From CAIZGX01 sp964430305 (GTDB lineage Bacteria; Bacteroidota; Bacteroidia; Flavobacteriales_D; Sanyastnellaceae), in the NCBI GenBank assembly GCA_964430305.1, contig CAYSEX010000031.1, positions 1 to 27,374 of the forward strand: a DNA stretch of 27,374 nucleotides, given 5' to 3'. Positions 1-8,671 of the stretch are shown here, piece by piece. How positions within the stretch are numbered: position 1 is the stretch's first letter; each line of letters opens with the position of its first letter. Made by a program: the position numbers and the translations under genes. The notes below the pieces were generated by a model that saw nothing but the letters and a program-made list of their open reading frames with translations, had not been told where the DNA came from and made no database searches.

Positions 1-2457
1 ATTGGTATTCGAATTTGTTGTTGTATTTGTGTTCGAAGAATTGTCAGAGGTATTGATCGAAGAATCTATTGATGTACTGGTGATTTCAATGGTTTTCGAT
101 ACCTCTTGAATTGATTTTTGAGCAAGTGCGTTGGCTTCTTCAAGTTCTTTGAATAACAGCTCTTGGTTTACTGTTTTACCCGACTGTCTAAATTCTGGAA
201 GTGGCTTCGGCAGTGTTTTAGATTCCACTTGAATTTCTATTTTTTCCTGTTGAGTAAGAAAACTTAATTCATTTGATTTGGACTCTAGTTTCAATGATGT
301 TTTCTTGCGATCTTCTCCCAAGTCAACCAACTGATTCTCAAGTTGAGTTATTTTCTCTTGAATAAGTTCTTGTTCCTTTTTCTTTTTGGTTTTCGCTAAA
401 TTTTCTTTTTCAATTTTGATTTGAAGTTCTGTTTTAATCTCTTCCTCGCCAATTGTTTTCAGTTCACTTTGAAGTGCATTCAATTCACCTTCTCTATCTT
501 TTCTAATAGCTGTGATTTCTTTTGAATGTTCGGGTGCAGCGTTTGCTGCTATTAGTGCATTGGCCTTCTTCAATTCCTCATCCAATCCAACCGAGTTTTT
601 GGTACTTACTTTTCCTGATAGCGATTCTGAGAGGGCCGTGGTATTGGTAATTGCTGTTGAGATTTGTTCAATGTCTTTTTTGTTTTGAAGCAAAGACTTA
701 CCCAATGCTTGTGTTTCTTCATTCGCTTTTTTCAATTCTTGCCTTGCATCGGCCAGCGCTTTCATCTCTTGCGAATCCTGTGTGTTAGATGTCAACTGAA
801 GACTGCTTAGTTTTTCTTGTGCTTCATCAACTACCGAGAGCGACTGTTGCACCAATGAAACAAGAACCTCATTGGTTTCTTGCAGTTCTTTTAGTTCTTC
901 TTGCAATGATCTGTTTTTATCATTGACTGAATTCAACGTGTTTTGCGCGTTGGTCCAATTGGGTTCGTTTGAATTGGTAACAGTATTGTTTGAATTGTTT
1001 TGGCTGTTGTCAACGGATACAATGCTCGTTGTATTCACTTCTAAATTAGCTTTGGTTAAAAGCATCATTTGTGTCAGTGTTGCTATGTCTTCTTGCAAGG
1101 GTTCATTCCAATGACAAATGATTTCAACCTTTTCTCTTCCGCCTTCTTTTGAGGCTTTAAGCTCTTGTTTAAATACAAGTTTGGAATTCAAGTTTGGAAT
1201 TTCAACCTCTACTTCATGCAGTTGTGGACTGCCTGCAAGTTGTATTCGGTAGGTGTATTTTCCTGGTTTCGGAATGAAAAGCAAGAAGTTTCCATCTTGC
1301 TCATTTCCTCGGGTATCAATAACCTTGCGACCTGTACTTTGGTCAATGATTTCAATGTGTGCCGCTTTTGAGGGTGAACCAATGAGATCGGTTAAAAAAC
1401 CTTTGATGTAGGTAATTTGCATTGGAATGCCATCAACAGCTACCCGGTATACATTCAGGTTTTTTGAAGAAGTGAAACGACTGCTTGCGAAGTAGGCAAT
1501 TTTATTCTCTGCGTCTGTGATAAAAAGCAAATCATCATCGGGAGTGTTAATTGCAAAATCCATGTTAATGGCTGGTCCAAACTGATTCAAAGTAGAATCA
1601 TATTCACTTCTAAAAATGTCATAACCGCCCATGCTCCCATGTCCCTTAGATGCGAAGTACAATGTCTTTCCGTTGGGATGAAGAAAGGCATAATCTTCAT
1701 CGAGGTTGGTATTGATATCACCTTTTACTTTTTCGGGAGTGGCAAACACACCATTTACACGCTGGGTAACGTAAATGTCCTTTCCTGTTGCTCCGTCTTT
1801 TCCCTTGGAAGCGAAAAAAATGAGTTTCGATTTTTGCGCTTGGAAAATGATATAGGGATCTTTCGATTTTTTGTCAAGGTTAGATTTTAATTCTTCTGGT
1901 GTGGTGATTATTTTTCCAATTGATTCATCCACGTTGTAAAAACGAAAAAAAGTAGCCTTGTCGGCCTGAGTCTTCTCTAAAACTTGAATGTCTTTAATTG
2001 AGCTAAGCAAATTGATTCCTGACTTACACGATTCGATTTGACCTTTGACGTCTGATTTCGAAAGTGTTTTTTTATCGGCTTGAGCTTCAAAAGCTTGATA
2101 CTCTGTTAGGGCCTCAGAAAATTTATAATTGAGATGAAGGGCCTTAGCAACATAGTAGTGCACTTCTGCATCATTGTATCCTCTTTTGATGGCGTCACGC
2201 ATAAAAGCCAATGATTTTTCGCGGTCAACGGTTACAAAGATGCTACTGGCACCAAAACGAAAAGTGTATAACGGATTGCTGCCGTATAGGGAAACCAATT
2301 GGGAGTATTTGGCATAAGCTGCATCATACTCTAAATCATTGAATAAGATATTCGCCTCCTCAGCCAAAGCTTTTTCATCTACCTTGGGTTGAGACCAAGC
2401 CAGGTTGAAACAGAGGGAGAGAAGAATGGATAAACCAATCTTTTGGGCAAAATTCAT
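1..2457 (-). CDS. PorE-like protein: TPR, PD40 propeller, regulatory-like domain, coiled coil (partial, 3' end off window)
   Basis: An open frame of 819 codons runs from ATG at 2457 to the left edge without a stop, so the C-terminus is missing. The N-terminus (MNFAQKIGLSILLSLCFN...) is a signal peptide. Residues about 25-150 look like TPR helices. Residues about 200-340 hold PD40/WD40-like propeller blades, with the clear signature SKGHGSMGGYDIF near residue 268. Residues about 349-422 resemble a carboxypeptidase-regulatory-like beta sandwich. From about 440 to the edge the sequence is rich in Glu, Lys, Gln and Asn and predicts a long coiled coil. TPR, PD40 and regulatory domain in that order is the architecture of T9SS component PorE and its many paralogues, which usually end in an OmpA-like peptidoglycan-binding domain. 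No OmpA domain is visible before the edge, and the long coiled coil is unusual for PorE itself. I therefore infer an envelope-associated paralogue. It is divergent from the DUF423 gene, with 65 bases between starts. Confidence 0.85.
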   Translation of the reverse strand, partial: MNFAQKIGLSILLSLCFNLAWSQPKVDEKALAEEANILFNDLEYDAAYAKYSQLVSLYGSNPLYTFRFGASSIFVTVDREKSLAFMRDAIKRGYNDAEVHYYVAKALHLNYKFSEALTEYQAFEAQADKKTLSKSDVKGQIESCKSGINLLSSIKDIQVLEKTQADKATFFRFYNVDESIGKIITTPEELKSNLDKKSKDPYIIFQAQKSKLIFFASKGKDGATGKDIYVTQRVNGVFATPEKVKGDINTNLDEDYAFLHPNGKTLYFASKGHGSMGGYDIFRSEYDSTLNQFGPAINMDFAINTPDDDLLFITDAENKIAYFASSRFTSSKNLNVYRVAVDGIPMQITYIKGFLTDLIGSPSKAAHIEIIDQSTGRKVIDTRGNEQDGNFLLFIPKPGKYTYRIQLAGSPQLHEVEVEIPNLNSKLVFKQELKASKEGGREKVEIICHWNEPLQEDIATLTQMMLLTKANLEVNTTSIVSVDNSQNNSNNTVTNSNEPNWTNAQNTLNSVNDKNRSLQEELKELQETNEVLVSLVQQSLSVVDEAQEKLSSLQLTSNTQDSQEMKALADARQELKKANEETQALGKSLLQNKKDIEQISTAITNTTALSESLSGKVSTKNSVGLDEELKKANALIAANAAPEHSKEITAIRKDREGELNALQSELKTIGEEEIKTELQIKIEKENLAKTKKKKEQELIQEKITQLENQLVDLGEDRKKTSLKLESKSNELSFLTQQEKIEIQVESKTLPKPLPEFRQSGKTVNQELLFKELEEANALAQKSIQEVSKTIEITSTSIDSSINTSDNSSNTNTTTNSNTN

Positions 2458-2522
2458 TTTTATAACTACGAAACCAATTGATTTCTGTTGCAATTTCGCC
2501 CATATTCTTAAATTTTCCGAGT

Positions 2523-2942
2523 ATGAAAGATTCTTTTTTTCGCAAATCATTGCTTGCTGGTGGTATTCTTATGCTCACAGGCGTGGCATTTGGAGCCTTT
2601 GGAGCGCATGCATTGAAGCCTAAGCTTGACAGCTATTCATTAGATATTTTCGAAAAAGGAGTTTTTTATCAATTCATTCACGCTCTGGGTCTAATACTAG
2701 TCGCAGTTGCGGTTAAAGGAACAGCGTTGAAATGGGTGTTTCGCTGCTTTGTTTGGGGAGTTTTCTTTTTTTCTTTTTCTCTTTATTTGCTATCGGTCCG
2801 TGAATATTTACCAGAAAATCTCGTGCGAATTATTGGTCCCATTACACCCGTTGGGGGAGTCTTGTTCATTCTCGGTTGGATTGTCTTTCTGAAACAGATT
2901 TACACCAAAACCATTTTTGTTCAAAACGAAAATCATGAATAG
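2523..2942 (+). CDS. DUF423 family small integral membrane protein
   Basis: The 139-residue product has about four hydrophobic membrane segments and the family signature near the N-terminus, GAFGAHALKP, followed by a segment matching the usual YQFIHALGLI helix and a C-terminal GPITPVGGVLFILGW. DUF423 proteins (E. coli YgdD type) are inner-membrane proteins of about 120-140 residues with no firmly established activity. The frame is open back to 2478, but the extra 15 residues are not family-like, and MKDSFFRKS at 2523 gives the normal N-terminus, so I chose that start. No strong ribosome binding site is visible, as is usual in Bacteroidota. The peroxiredoxin start follows 51 bases after the stop, and a candidate -7 element lies between them, so the two may be transcribed together or separately. 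Confidence 0.85.
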   Translation: MKDSFFRKSLLAGGILMLTGVAFGAFGAHALKPKLDSYSLDIFEKGVFYQFIHALGLILVAVAVKGTALKWVFRCFVWGVFFFSFSLYLLSVREYLPENLVRIIGPITPVGGVLFILGWIVFLKQIYTKTIFVQNENHE

Positions 2943-2968
2943 AAAGAACAATTCTGAATATTGAATGT

Positions 2969-2976
2969 TACTTTTG
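2969..2976 (+). promoter_or_regulatory. Candidate Bacteroidota -7 promoter element for the peroxiredoxin gene
   Basis: TACTTTTG matches the Bacteroidota/Flavobacterium -7 consensus TAnnTTTG exactly and sits 17 bases before the peroxiredoxin ATG at 2994, a sensible distance for a short 5' leader. No good -33 TTTG element is visible at the expected 19-21 base spacing, so this is a sequence match only. Confidence 0.4.
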
Positions 2977-2993
2977 CAAATAAAATTAAAATT

Positions 2994-3626
2994 ATGTCAG
3001 TACTAGTTGGTAAAAAGGCTCCTTCTTTCAAAGCCGGAGCAGTAACTAAGGGTGGGGTTGTTGTTAGCGACTTTTCACTTGATCAATATCTTGGTAAGCA
3101 GCACGTAGTATTCTTCTTTTATCCAAAAGATTTTACTTTCGTCTGTCCTACAGAGTTGCACGCATTTCAAGAAAAATTGGCTGAATTTGAAGCAAGAAAC
3201 TGCGCGGTTGTGGCATGCTCTACAGATACTGAAGAAAGCCATTGGGGATGGTTACAAATGGAGAAGAATGCAGGTGGAATCAAAGGCATTACTTATCCAA
3301 TTGTAGCAGACGTTTCTAAAACCATTTCTGATGCTTACGGTGTTTTGGCCGGTGAGTATACCTATGATGAAGAAGGCAACTTAACTGCTACAGGTCCAAT
3401 GATCGCATACAGAGGTTTGTTCTTAATAGACAAGAACGGAGTAGTTATGCATCAGGTGGTGAACAACTTTCCATTGGGAAGAAGCGTAGATGAGGCTTTG
3501 CGTATGGTAGACGCTTTGCAATTCTTTGAAGAGAACGGTGAGGTTTGTCCTGCAAACTGGACCAAGGGCAGTGAAGGAATGAAAGCAGATCATGATGGTG
3601 TGGCCTCTTATTTGGCCAAACACTAA
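2994..3626 (+). CDS. Typical 2-Cys peroxiredoxin (AhpC/Prx1 family)
   Basis: The 210-residue product is a thiol peroxidase of the AhpC/Prx1 group, which reduces hydrogen peroxide, organic hydroperoxides and peroxynitrite in the cytoplasm. The peroxidatic cysteine is Cys51 in FVCPTEL, preceded by FFFYPKDFT. The resolving cysteine is Cys185 in EVCPANW, as in typical 2-Cys enzymes, and the length is normal for the family. The frame is open upstream to a TTG at 2961, but ATG at 2994 gives the standard N-terminus MSVLVGKKAPSF and lies just after a candidate -7 element. No AhpF or thioredoxin gene is adjacent, so the reductant cannot be read from context. A strong terminator follows 16 bases after the stop, so this gene ends its transcription unit. 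Confidence 0.95.
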   Translation: MSVLVGKKAPSFKAGAVTKGGVVVSDFSLDQYLGKQHVVFFFYPKDFTFVCPTELHAFQEKLAEFEARNCAVVACSTDTEESHWGWLQMEKNAGGIKGITYPIVADVSKTISDAYGVLAGEYTYDEEGNLTATGPMIAYRGLFLIDKNGVVMHQVVNNFPLGRSVDEALRMVDALQFFEENGEVCPANWTKGSEGMKADHDGVASYLAKH

Positions 3627-3642
3627 AGAGAATATATCACTG

Positions 3643-3667
3643 AAAAAAGGCCTTCGGGCCTTTTTTT
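3643..3667 (+). terminator. Rho-independent terminator after the peroxiredoxin gene
   Basis: The sequence reads A6-GGCC-TTCG-GGCC-T7: a GGCC/GGCC stem extended by A-T pairs, closed by a TTCG loop and followed by seven T. The flanking A-tract would also allow weak termination from the other strand. It separates the peroxiredoxin unit from the propeller gene that starts at 3707. Confidence 0.9.
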
Positions 3668-3706
3668 ATGGTTTGACGTTCACGCATTGTTTTGTATTCT
3701 TGTGAG

Positions 3707-6700
3707 ATGATGAAAAGAGGGTTTTTTAGTTTCTTGTTCTTAGCTTTCAATGCTACAATTTTTGGACAAGATTTCATTTGGTCAGATCGCATGCATTCGG
3801 GCTTATCTGTTTTCGAATTGGAAAATATGATGCAAGATGTTTGGCCGCTCCGACCAACGGAAAGAGGACAGGGATTCAAACAACTTGAGCGTCAAAAATG
3901 GCTCATTCAATTGGGACAAAATGAGCAAGGCCTGTTACCAACAGGAAGAGAGACCATTGAACTTTGGAATTCTTTAAGGAGCTATAGTTCAAACCGATCT
4001 TTGTCGGGAAATTGGCAGCCTTTAGGTCCTATTTTAGATGACGTCACTACACGCGACAACATAGAAGGGGTTGGAAGAACCTCATGCATTGCGTTTCACC
4101 CAACAGATGCCAACACCATGATTATTGGAACTCCAGCAGGCGGCTTATGGAAAACAATCAATGGTGGGCAAACGTGGGAAGTGAAAACAGATGAACTTCC
4201 AACACTTGGAATTAGCGCTGTTGCATTTGACCCATTGAATCCATTAATAGTATATGCTGGCACAGGCGATAGAGATGCTGGAGATGCACCAGGAATGGGA
4301 GTTATTAAAAGTATAGACGGAGGAGAAACATGGTTTTTTTCGAATAGTGGTATTGATGCGAGAACGGTAGGTGCTATTCACATTTGCGATGATGCAACCG
4401 GTTCAATAATTATTGGGACTGATAACGGAATTTGGCGTTCGCAAGACGCTGGTGCAACCTGGACACAAGAATCTACCAATACATACGAATACAAGGATTT
4501 GGCAATGCACCCAACGCAACACAATATCCTATACGCCACGGGAGCAGGTAGATTTTACAAAAGTGTCAATTACGGCGATACGTGGACTATGATTAATAAC
4601 GGCATGACTTCGGGGACACGTATGTGCGTAACTACAACTCCAGCCGAACCCGACGCGGTCTATGTTTTACGCACAGGGCAAGCTGCATTTTCAGGATTTT
4701 TTAAAAGCACTGATCAAGGTGAGACGTTCGTATTAATGTCCAATTCACCAAATATCATGGGTTGGGCTGCAGATGGCTCCAGCAGTGGTGGTCAGGCATG
4801 GTATGACTTGGGTCTTGTGGCAGATCAAGAAGAACCCAATGTAATCTATGTTGGTGGAATTCGATTGAAAAAAAGTACTGACGGTGGCGCCACTTGGTTA
4901 GATATAAATTCCAACTATGTGCATGTAGACCAACATGAATTGGAAATTAACCCCCACAACAAAGACCTTTTTGTTTGCAATGACGGTGGTGTTTATTGGT
5001 ACGAAAATAATTCAGAATGGAAAGACATTTCCAACGGAATTGTGAATGGTCAAATCTACAGATTTGGTCAATCTCCCCATGATGGTGCTAAGGCGTTGAC
5101 CGGTTTCCAAGACAACGGAACGTCAGAGTTTTTGGGTGCCAGATGGCAACGAAGAGGCGGTGGAGATGGCTTTGAATGTGCTTATGATATTGAAGACTTG
5201 GGTAGGCACATCAGTAGTATTTATTATGGAGATTTCTACAGAACAAGTCCAGATTATATCAATCAGAAAATTGCAGGAAATGGAACCAACGGTATCACTG
5301 AAGAAGGTGCTTGGAGTACGCCATTTGTTTTGCACAATGACTCCAGTTCATGGATGTATGCAGGATATAAAAATGTTTGGCGAAGTAAGAACATCAAGCA
5401 CCCGAATAAAGATTCGGTTGCATGGCAAAAGATTTCAACCAATTTCCTGAGCGCAAACACTACGGATATAAACCAAATGAAATTTAGTTATGCGAATCCA
5501 AATGTATTGTATGCCTCTAAGGGAAGTAGGAAATTGGGAAGAACAGACAATGCCATGGCCGATGCTGTTGTGTGGTCTAATATATCTACATACTTGCCCT
5601 CTACGTTGGTTCCAGTTAACGCTATAGAAACTCACAAAACAAACGATAGTATAGTCTACATCGCATACAATAAAAATGTTTACAAGTCCTTCAATGCGGG
5701 TCTTTCATGGACCAACATGACACCCAATTTACCCGATGTTTCAATCAATACCATTGTAACTGACACGTCATCCGTTTTAGAGAATTTATACATTGGTACT
5801 GATCTCGGTATTTATTATTGGGATGCAACCATGACCGAATGGATTTCTTTTGCTCAAGGATTCCCTTATGCAGCGAGAGTGACAGAATTGGAAATTGCCT
5901 ACACTACACCAAAACGCATTCGGGCTTCAACCTATGGAAGAGGATTGTGGGAAAGTGATCTGTATTCCGTTAATACGGAAACAATGCCTACAGCAGCTGT
6001 TTGGGATACTCAGAACAGTTCAAATGAAATCATTGGATCCACAGATGTTTCAATTTTTTTCTATCGAAATCTTGAAAACATAGATGTAACTGGTTTGGAA
6101 ATTTCAGATTTCACAGTGAATAATGGAACCGTAAATGCCTTATCCGGTGGCCCCAATCATTACACTATAAGCGTAACACCCGCAACCTTTGGAGAAGTAC
6201 AAATTGTTCTGCCGAGTAATCAAGTGGTAGATGCTTTTTTTACAGGAAATGCGGCAAGCGATACGTTAAAATTATTCTTCATACCTGCACCCGGTGATTT
6301 TGGAATTTATGGACCAGGTGGAGTGGGGAATGAAGTTGACTTAGCTTTTTGGTTGCGAGCAGACAAGAATGCATACACCAATGCTGCCCTTCTTGCTCAA
6401 GATGGAGAAACGGTTTATCAATGGAAAGATGAAATGGGAAGTTCAACGCAAGCGTCACAGGGGAACGCGTCTCAACGACCAACATGGGTTGCTTCAAATG
6501 GAGTTGGAACCAGACCCGCTCTTCAATTTGATGGTGATAATGATTTCTTGCAATTAGATGAAGTTCTAGCCGGAAGAAGTACCTCAGCTTATGTGGTAGT
6601 TGAAACCGATTCAATTGGTTTTAATGATCACGGATGGTTCGCAAGTGCGCGTGTTCCGAATGGTTATCTATTGCATCCGTGGAAAAATGATTACTATTAT

Positions 6701-7756
6701 CACAGTGAAGTTTTGGACTTAAATGAAACGTATTCATCGAGCCCAATTTATTACATAGCTGACGCTTCGGCGCCTCATATTTATGGGTTTATCTATGGTC
6801 AGGATGATTTGCATCAAGTTTTTCAAACCGTTTATGATGACCACTTGTGGCCATTTCCAGGAATAAATATTGGCCTTCGTGATGAAGTAACACCAATAAA
6901 TATTCGCATGGGTTGGGATTATGATGATCGTTTTGGTGACGGGAGAATAGGCGAGCACATTGTGTATAGAAGAAGATTGTTTCAGTCACATCACCGCATT
7001 GTAAACACGTATTTAGGTGTGAAGTATGGCATAGACTTGGGTCCCGAAAGCCGTTATCACATGTTGAATTTAGCAGAGGAGGTCATAGGTGTGGGTCGTG
7101 AAAGTGAAGGTGATAAACACCTAAAGGCCCAAGGTTCAAATGAAGTACAAATAGAAGCGGGTGCGAATTTTTCTGATGGAAATTATTTTATGATTGGAAA
7201 CAATACGCAGTCAATGGATGTGTTGGATAATGTATTTCCTTTCACGTCCAATCGTTTGAATAGAACATGGGGATTCAGTGCAACGGGAAGTAATTTTGAT
7301 ATCACCTTTCGAATTGCGGCTTCGGCATTGAATGGAATTGTTGACCCGCATTTAATCATTTCACCAAACGAGTCTTTTTTACCTGTAGATGAAGATTACT
7401 ACTATGGTATGACATTAGTAAATGGGTATTATGAAACAACCATTCTCATCAGTAACCTTGTGAATGGTGTTTTCACTTTTGGAGACATACCCGAAATTAA
7501 TGTTTTAGAAAATTCACTATCTCAAGTGTCTGTGTATCCTAATCCAATTTCCAATGAATTAAGCATAGACCTTGGACATGAGGTGTATGAGTCGACCAAG
7601 GTCGTGATCTATGCCGTTGATGGGAAAGTGGTTTACAGTTCACAATTGCAAAATAGATTAACGAAACTTGCTGTGCCACAATTGGCACAGGGTGCTTATT
7701 TTGTTGAATTACAAAGTGGGGACGATAGGAAACGAGTGAAGTTGATAAAGAACTAA
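3707..7756 (+). CDS. Secreted BNR/sortilin-like propeller protein with LamG-like and DUF8202-like regions and a T9SS type A sorting tail
   Basis: The 1349-residue product begins with a signal peptide (MMKRGFFSFLFLAFNATIFGQ; the second Met at 3710 is an equally possible start). Residues about 105-780 contain repeated BNR/sortilin-like blades, recognisable as GGLWKTINGGQTW, KSIDGGETW, RSQDAGATW and KSTDGGATW, opened by the usual GNWQPLGP. Around residue 875 begins a LamG/concanavalin-like segment (FWLRADKNAY, then RPALQFDGDNDFLQL). It is followed by a DUF8202-like region whose hallmark is a Y-L-G-V-K-Y-G-I motif (NTYLGVKYGIDL). The last 80 residues are a type A T9SS sorting domain starting at VSVYPNPISN and ending GAYFVELQSGDDRKRVKLIKN. 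I infer export across the outer membrane and surface attachment or release. The ligand or substrate is unknown; BNR propellers serve in binding as well as in glycoside hydrolysis, and I see no proven catalytic set. Confidence 0.9.
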   Translation: MMKRGFFSFLFLAFNATIFGQDFIWSDRMHSGLSVFELENMMQDVWPLRPTERGQGFKQLERQKWLIQLGQNEQGLLPTGRETIELWNSLRSYSSNRSLSGNWQPLGPILDDVTTRDNIEGVGRTSCIAFHPTDANTMIIGTPAGGLWKTINGGQTWEVKTDELPTLGISAVAFDPLNPLIVYAGTGDRDAGDAPGMGVIKSIDGGETWFFSNSGIDARTVGAIHICDDATGSIIIGTDNGIWRSQDAGATWTQESTNTYEYKDLAMHPTQHNILYATGAGRFYKSVNYGDTWTMINNGMTSGTRMCVTTTPAEPDAVYVLRTGQAAFSGFFKSTDQGETFVLMSNSPNIMGWAADGSSSGGQAWYDLGLVADQEEPNVIYVGGIRLKKSTDGGATWLDINSNYVHVDQHELEINPHNKDLFVCNDGGVYWYENNSEWKDISNGIVNGQIYRFGQSPHDGAKALTGFQDNGTSEFLGARWQRRGGGDGFECAYDIEDLGRHISSIYYGDFYRTSPDYINQKIAGNGTNGITEEGAWSTPFVLHNDSSSWMYAGYKNVWRSKNIKHPNKDSVAWQKISTNFLSANTTDINQMKFSYANPNVLYASKGSRKLGRTDNAMADAVVWSNISTYLPSTLVPVNAIETHKTNDSIVYIAYNKNVYKSFNAGLSWTNMTPNLPDVSINTIVTDTSSVLENLYIGTDLGIYYWDATMTEWISFAQGFPYAARVTELEIAYTTPKRIRASTYGRGLWESDLYSVNTETMPTAAVWDTQNSSNEIIGSTDVSIFFYRNLENIDVTGLEISDFTVNNGTVNALSGGPNHYTISVTPATFGEVQIVLPSNQVVDAFFTGNAASDTLKLFFIPAPGDFGIYGPGGVGNEVDLAFWLRADKNAYTNAALLAQDGETVYQWKDEMGSSTQASQGNASQRPTWVASNGVGTRPALQFDGDNDFLQLDEVLAGRSTSAYVVVETDSIGFNDHGWFASARVPNGYLLHPWKNDYYYHSEVLDLNETYSSSPIYYIADASAPHIYGFIYGQDDLHQVFQTVYDDHLWPFPGINIGLRDEVTPINIRMGWDYDDRFGDGRIGEHIVYRRRLFQSHHRIVNTYLGVKYGIDLGPESRYHMLNLAEEVIGVGRESEGDKHLKAQGSNEVQIEAGANFSDGNYFMIGNNTQSMDVLDNVFPFTSNRLNRTWGFSATGSNFDITFRIAASALNGIVDPHLIISPNESFLPVDEDYYYGMTLVNGYYETTILISNLVNGVFTFGDIPEINVLENSLSQVSVYPNPISNELSIDLGHEVYESTKVVIYAVDGKVVYSSQLQNRLTKLAVPQLAQGAYFVELQSGDDRKRVKLIKN

Positions 7757-7768
7757 GTTGTGTCAAAG

Positions 7769-8671
7769 ATGAAAATTGGTTTGATTCTTCATGGTGGAAA
7801 AAAGGGTGCCGAGGAATTGCTTTCTCAATTTCATGATGCATTTGGGAAGTTTAATGTGATTTCAGGAAAGACAACGAAACATGGCGAGGCTGAACAATTG
7901 GCAAAAGTGATGTCTGAATTTGGAGTGAATGCCGTTGTTGTATGCGGAGGAGATGGTAGTTTGAATCAAGCTGTAAATGGAATTCTTCAATCTAAAAAAC
8001 CAGATACACCATTGGCGGTTTGGCCCTGTGGAACAGCCAATGATTTCGTGAAAACACTTCATGTTCCAAAAACACTGGACGCATTGAAATGGGCTATTGA
8101 AAATTCTAAATTTCAAGCTATTGATGTTGCAGAAATAAAAAGAAATGATGAAAAGAAAAATTATTTCATCAATGTAACCGATGTTGGATTGGGGGGTGGT
8201 GTGGCGCGTGATATGCAGAAATCGAAGCGTAGATTGGGATCATTCATTACGTACCAATTGCTCATTTTAAAACAGTTAATTCTGTATAGAAAGAAACGAA
8301 TTACTTTTTCTATTGATGGAAAACAATATGAAGATCGGGTCATGAATTTTGTAGTTGCCAACACGAAATATTTTGGAAGTGGTCTTGGTATTTCTCCTGA
8401 TAGCAATCCGTTTGATGGGAAGTTGGAAGTGGTTGTTATTGGTGATATTGGACTCTTGGATTATTTCCGTTTCATTTCAAAAGTTCGTCGCTGTGAAAAA
8501 ATAGATTACCATAAAATTCATTATTTCAGCGGAAAAAAAATCGGCATTGAAACCGAAGTTCCAATGCCGATTGATATGGATGGTGAATTTATTGGGGATT
8601 CACCATTACAAATTGAATTGAATTCTAAAATTCAATTCGTTGTTGATTTAGAAGTTTCCTCGAAGTGTTAA
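7769..8671 (+). CDS. Diacylglycerol/sphingosine-kinase-like lipid kinase (YegS/DagK family)
   Basis: The 300-residue product belongs to the DAGK catalytic family, which transfers phosphate from a nucleoside triphosphate to a lipid hydroxyl on the inner face of the cytoplasmic membrane. The nucleotide-binding signature GGDGSLNQAVNGI is at residues 60-72 and PCGTANDF at 86-93. The second domain has the typical VTDVGLGGG and the late DGEFIGDSP motif. The length is normal. Which lipid is used (diacylglycerol, sphingoid base or other) cannot be read from sequence. The frame also opens at GTG 7760, but ATG 7769 gives MKIGLILHGG and is preferred. It lies 12 bases after the propeller gene and probably shares its message, though no functional link is obvious. 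Its last 24 bases overlap the end of the convergent TonB receptor gene. Confidence 0.9.
   Translation: MKIGLILHGGKKGAEELLSQFHDAFGKFNVISGKTTKHGEAEQLAKVMSEFGVNAVVVCGGDGSLNQAVNGILQSKKPDTPLAVWPCGTANDFVKTLHVPKTLDALKWAIENSKFQAIDVAEIKRNDEKKNYFINVTDVGLGGGVARDMQKSKRRLGSFITYQLLILKQLILYRKKRITFSIDGKQYEDRVMNFVVANTKYFGSGLGISPDSNPFDGKLEVVVIGDIGLLDYFRFISKVRRCEKIDYHKIHYFSGKKIGIETEVPMPIDMDGEFIGDSPLQIELNSKIQFVVDLEVSSKC
8615..8638 (-). terminator. Possible AT-rich terminator hairpin for the receptor operon, inside the kinase gene
   Basis: A perfect 10-bp inverted repeat (GAATTGAATT, loop CTAA, AATTCAATTC) begins 10 bases beyond the receptor stop on the minus strand. The stem is AT-rich and only a short mixed T stretch follows, so termination would be weak. 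It lies wholly within the coding end of the kinase gene and could simply reflect the codons used there. Confidence 0.3.

Noticed and set aside
872..2578. Several plus-strand and minus-strand short open frames across the left end
   Set aside because: They overlap a continuous 819-codon frame with a signal peptide and recognisable domains; their translations show no protein-like pattern.
6279..6989. Minus-strand open frames inside the BNR propeller gene
   Set aside because: They are shadows of the well-supported plus-strand gene, with skewed, low-complexity composition and no promoter or motif.
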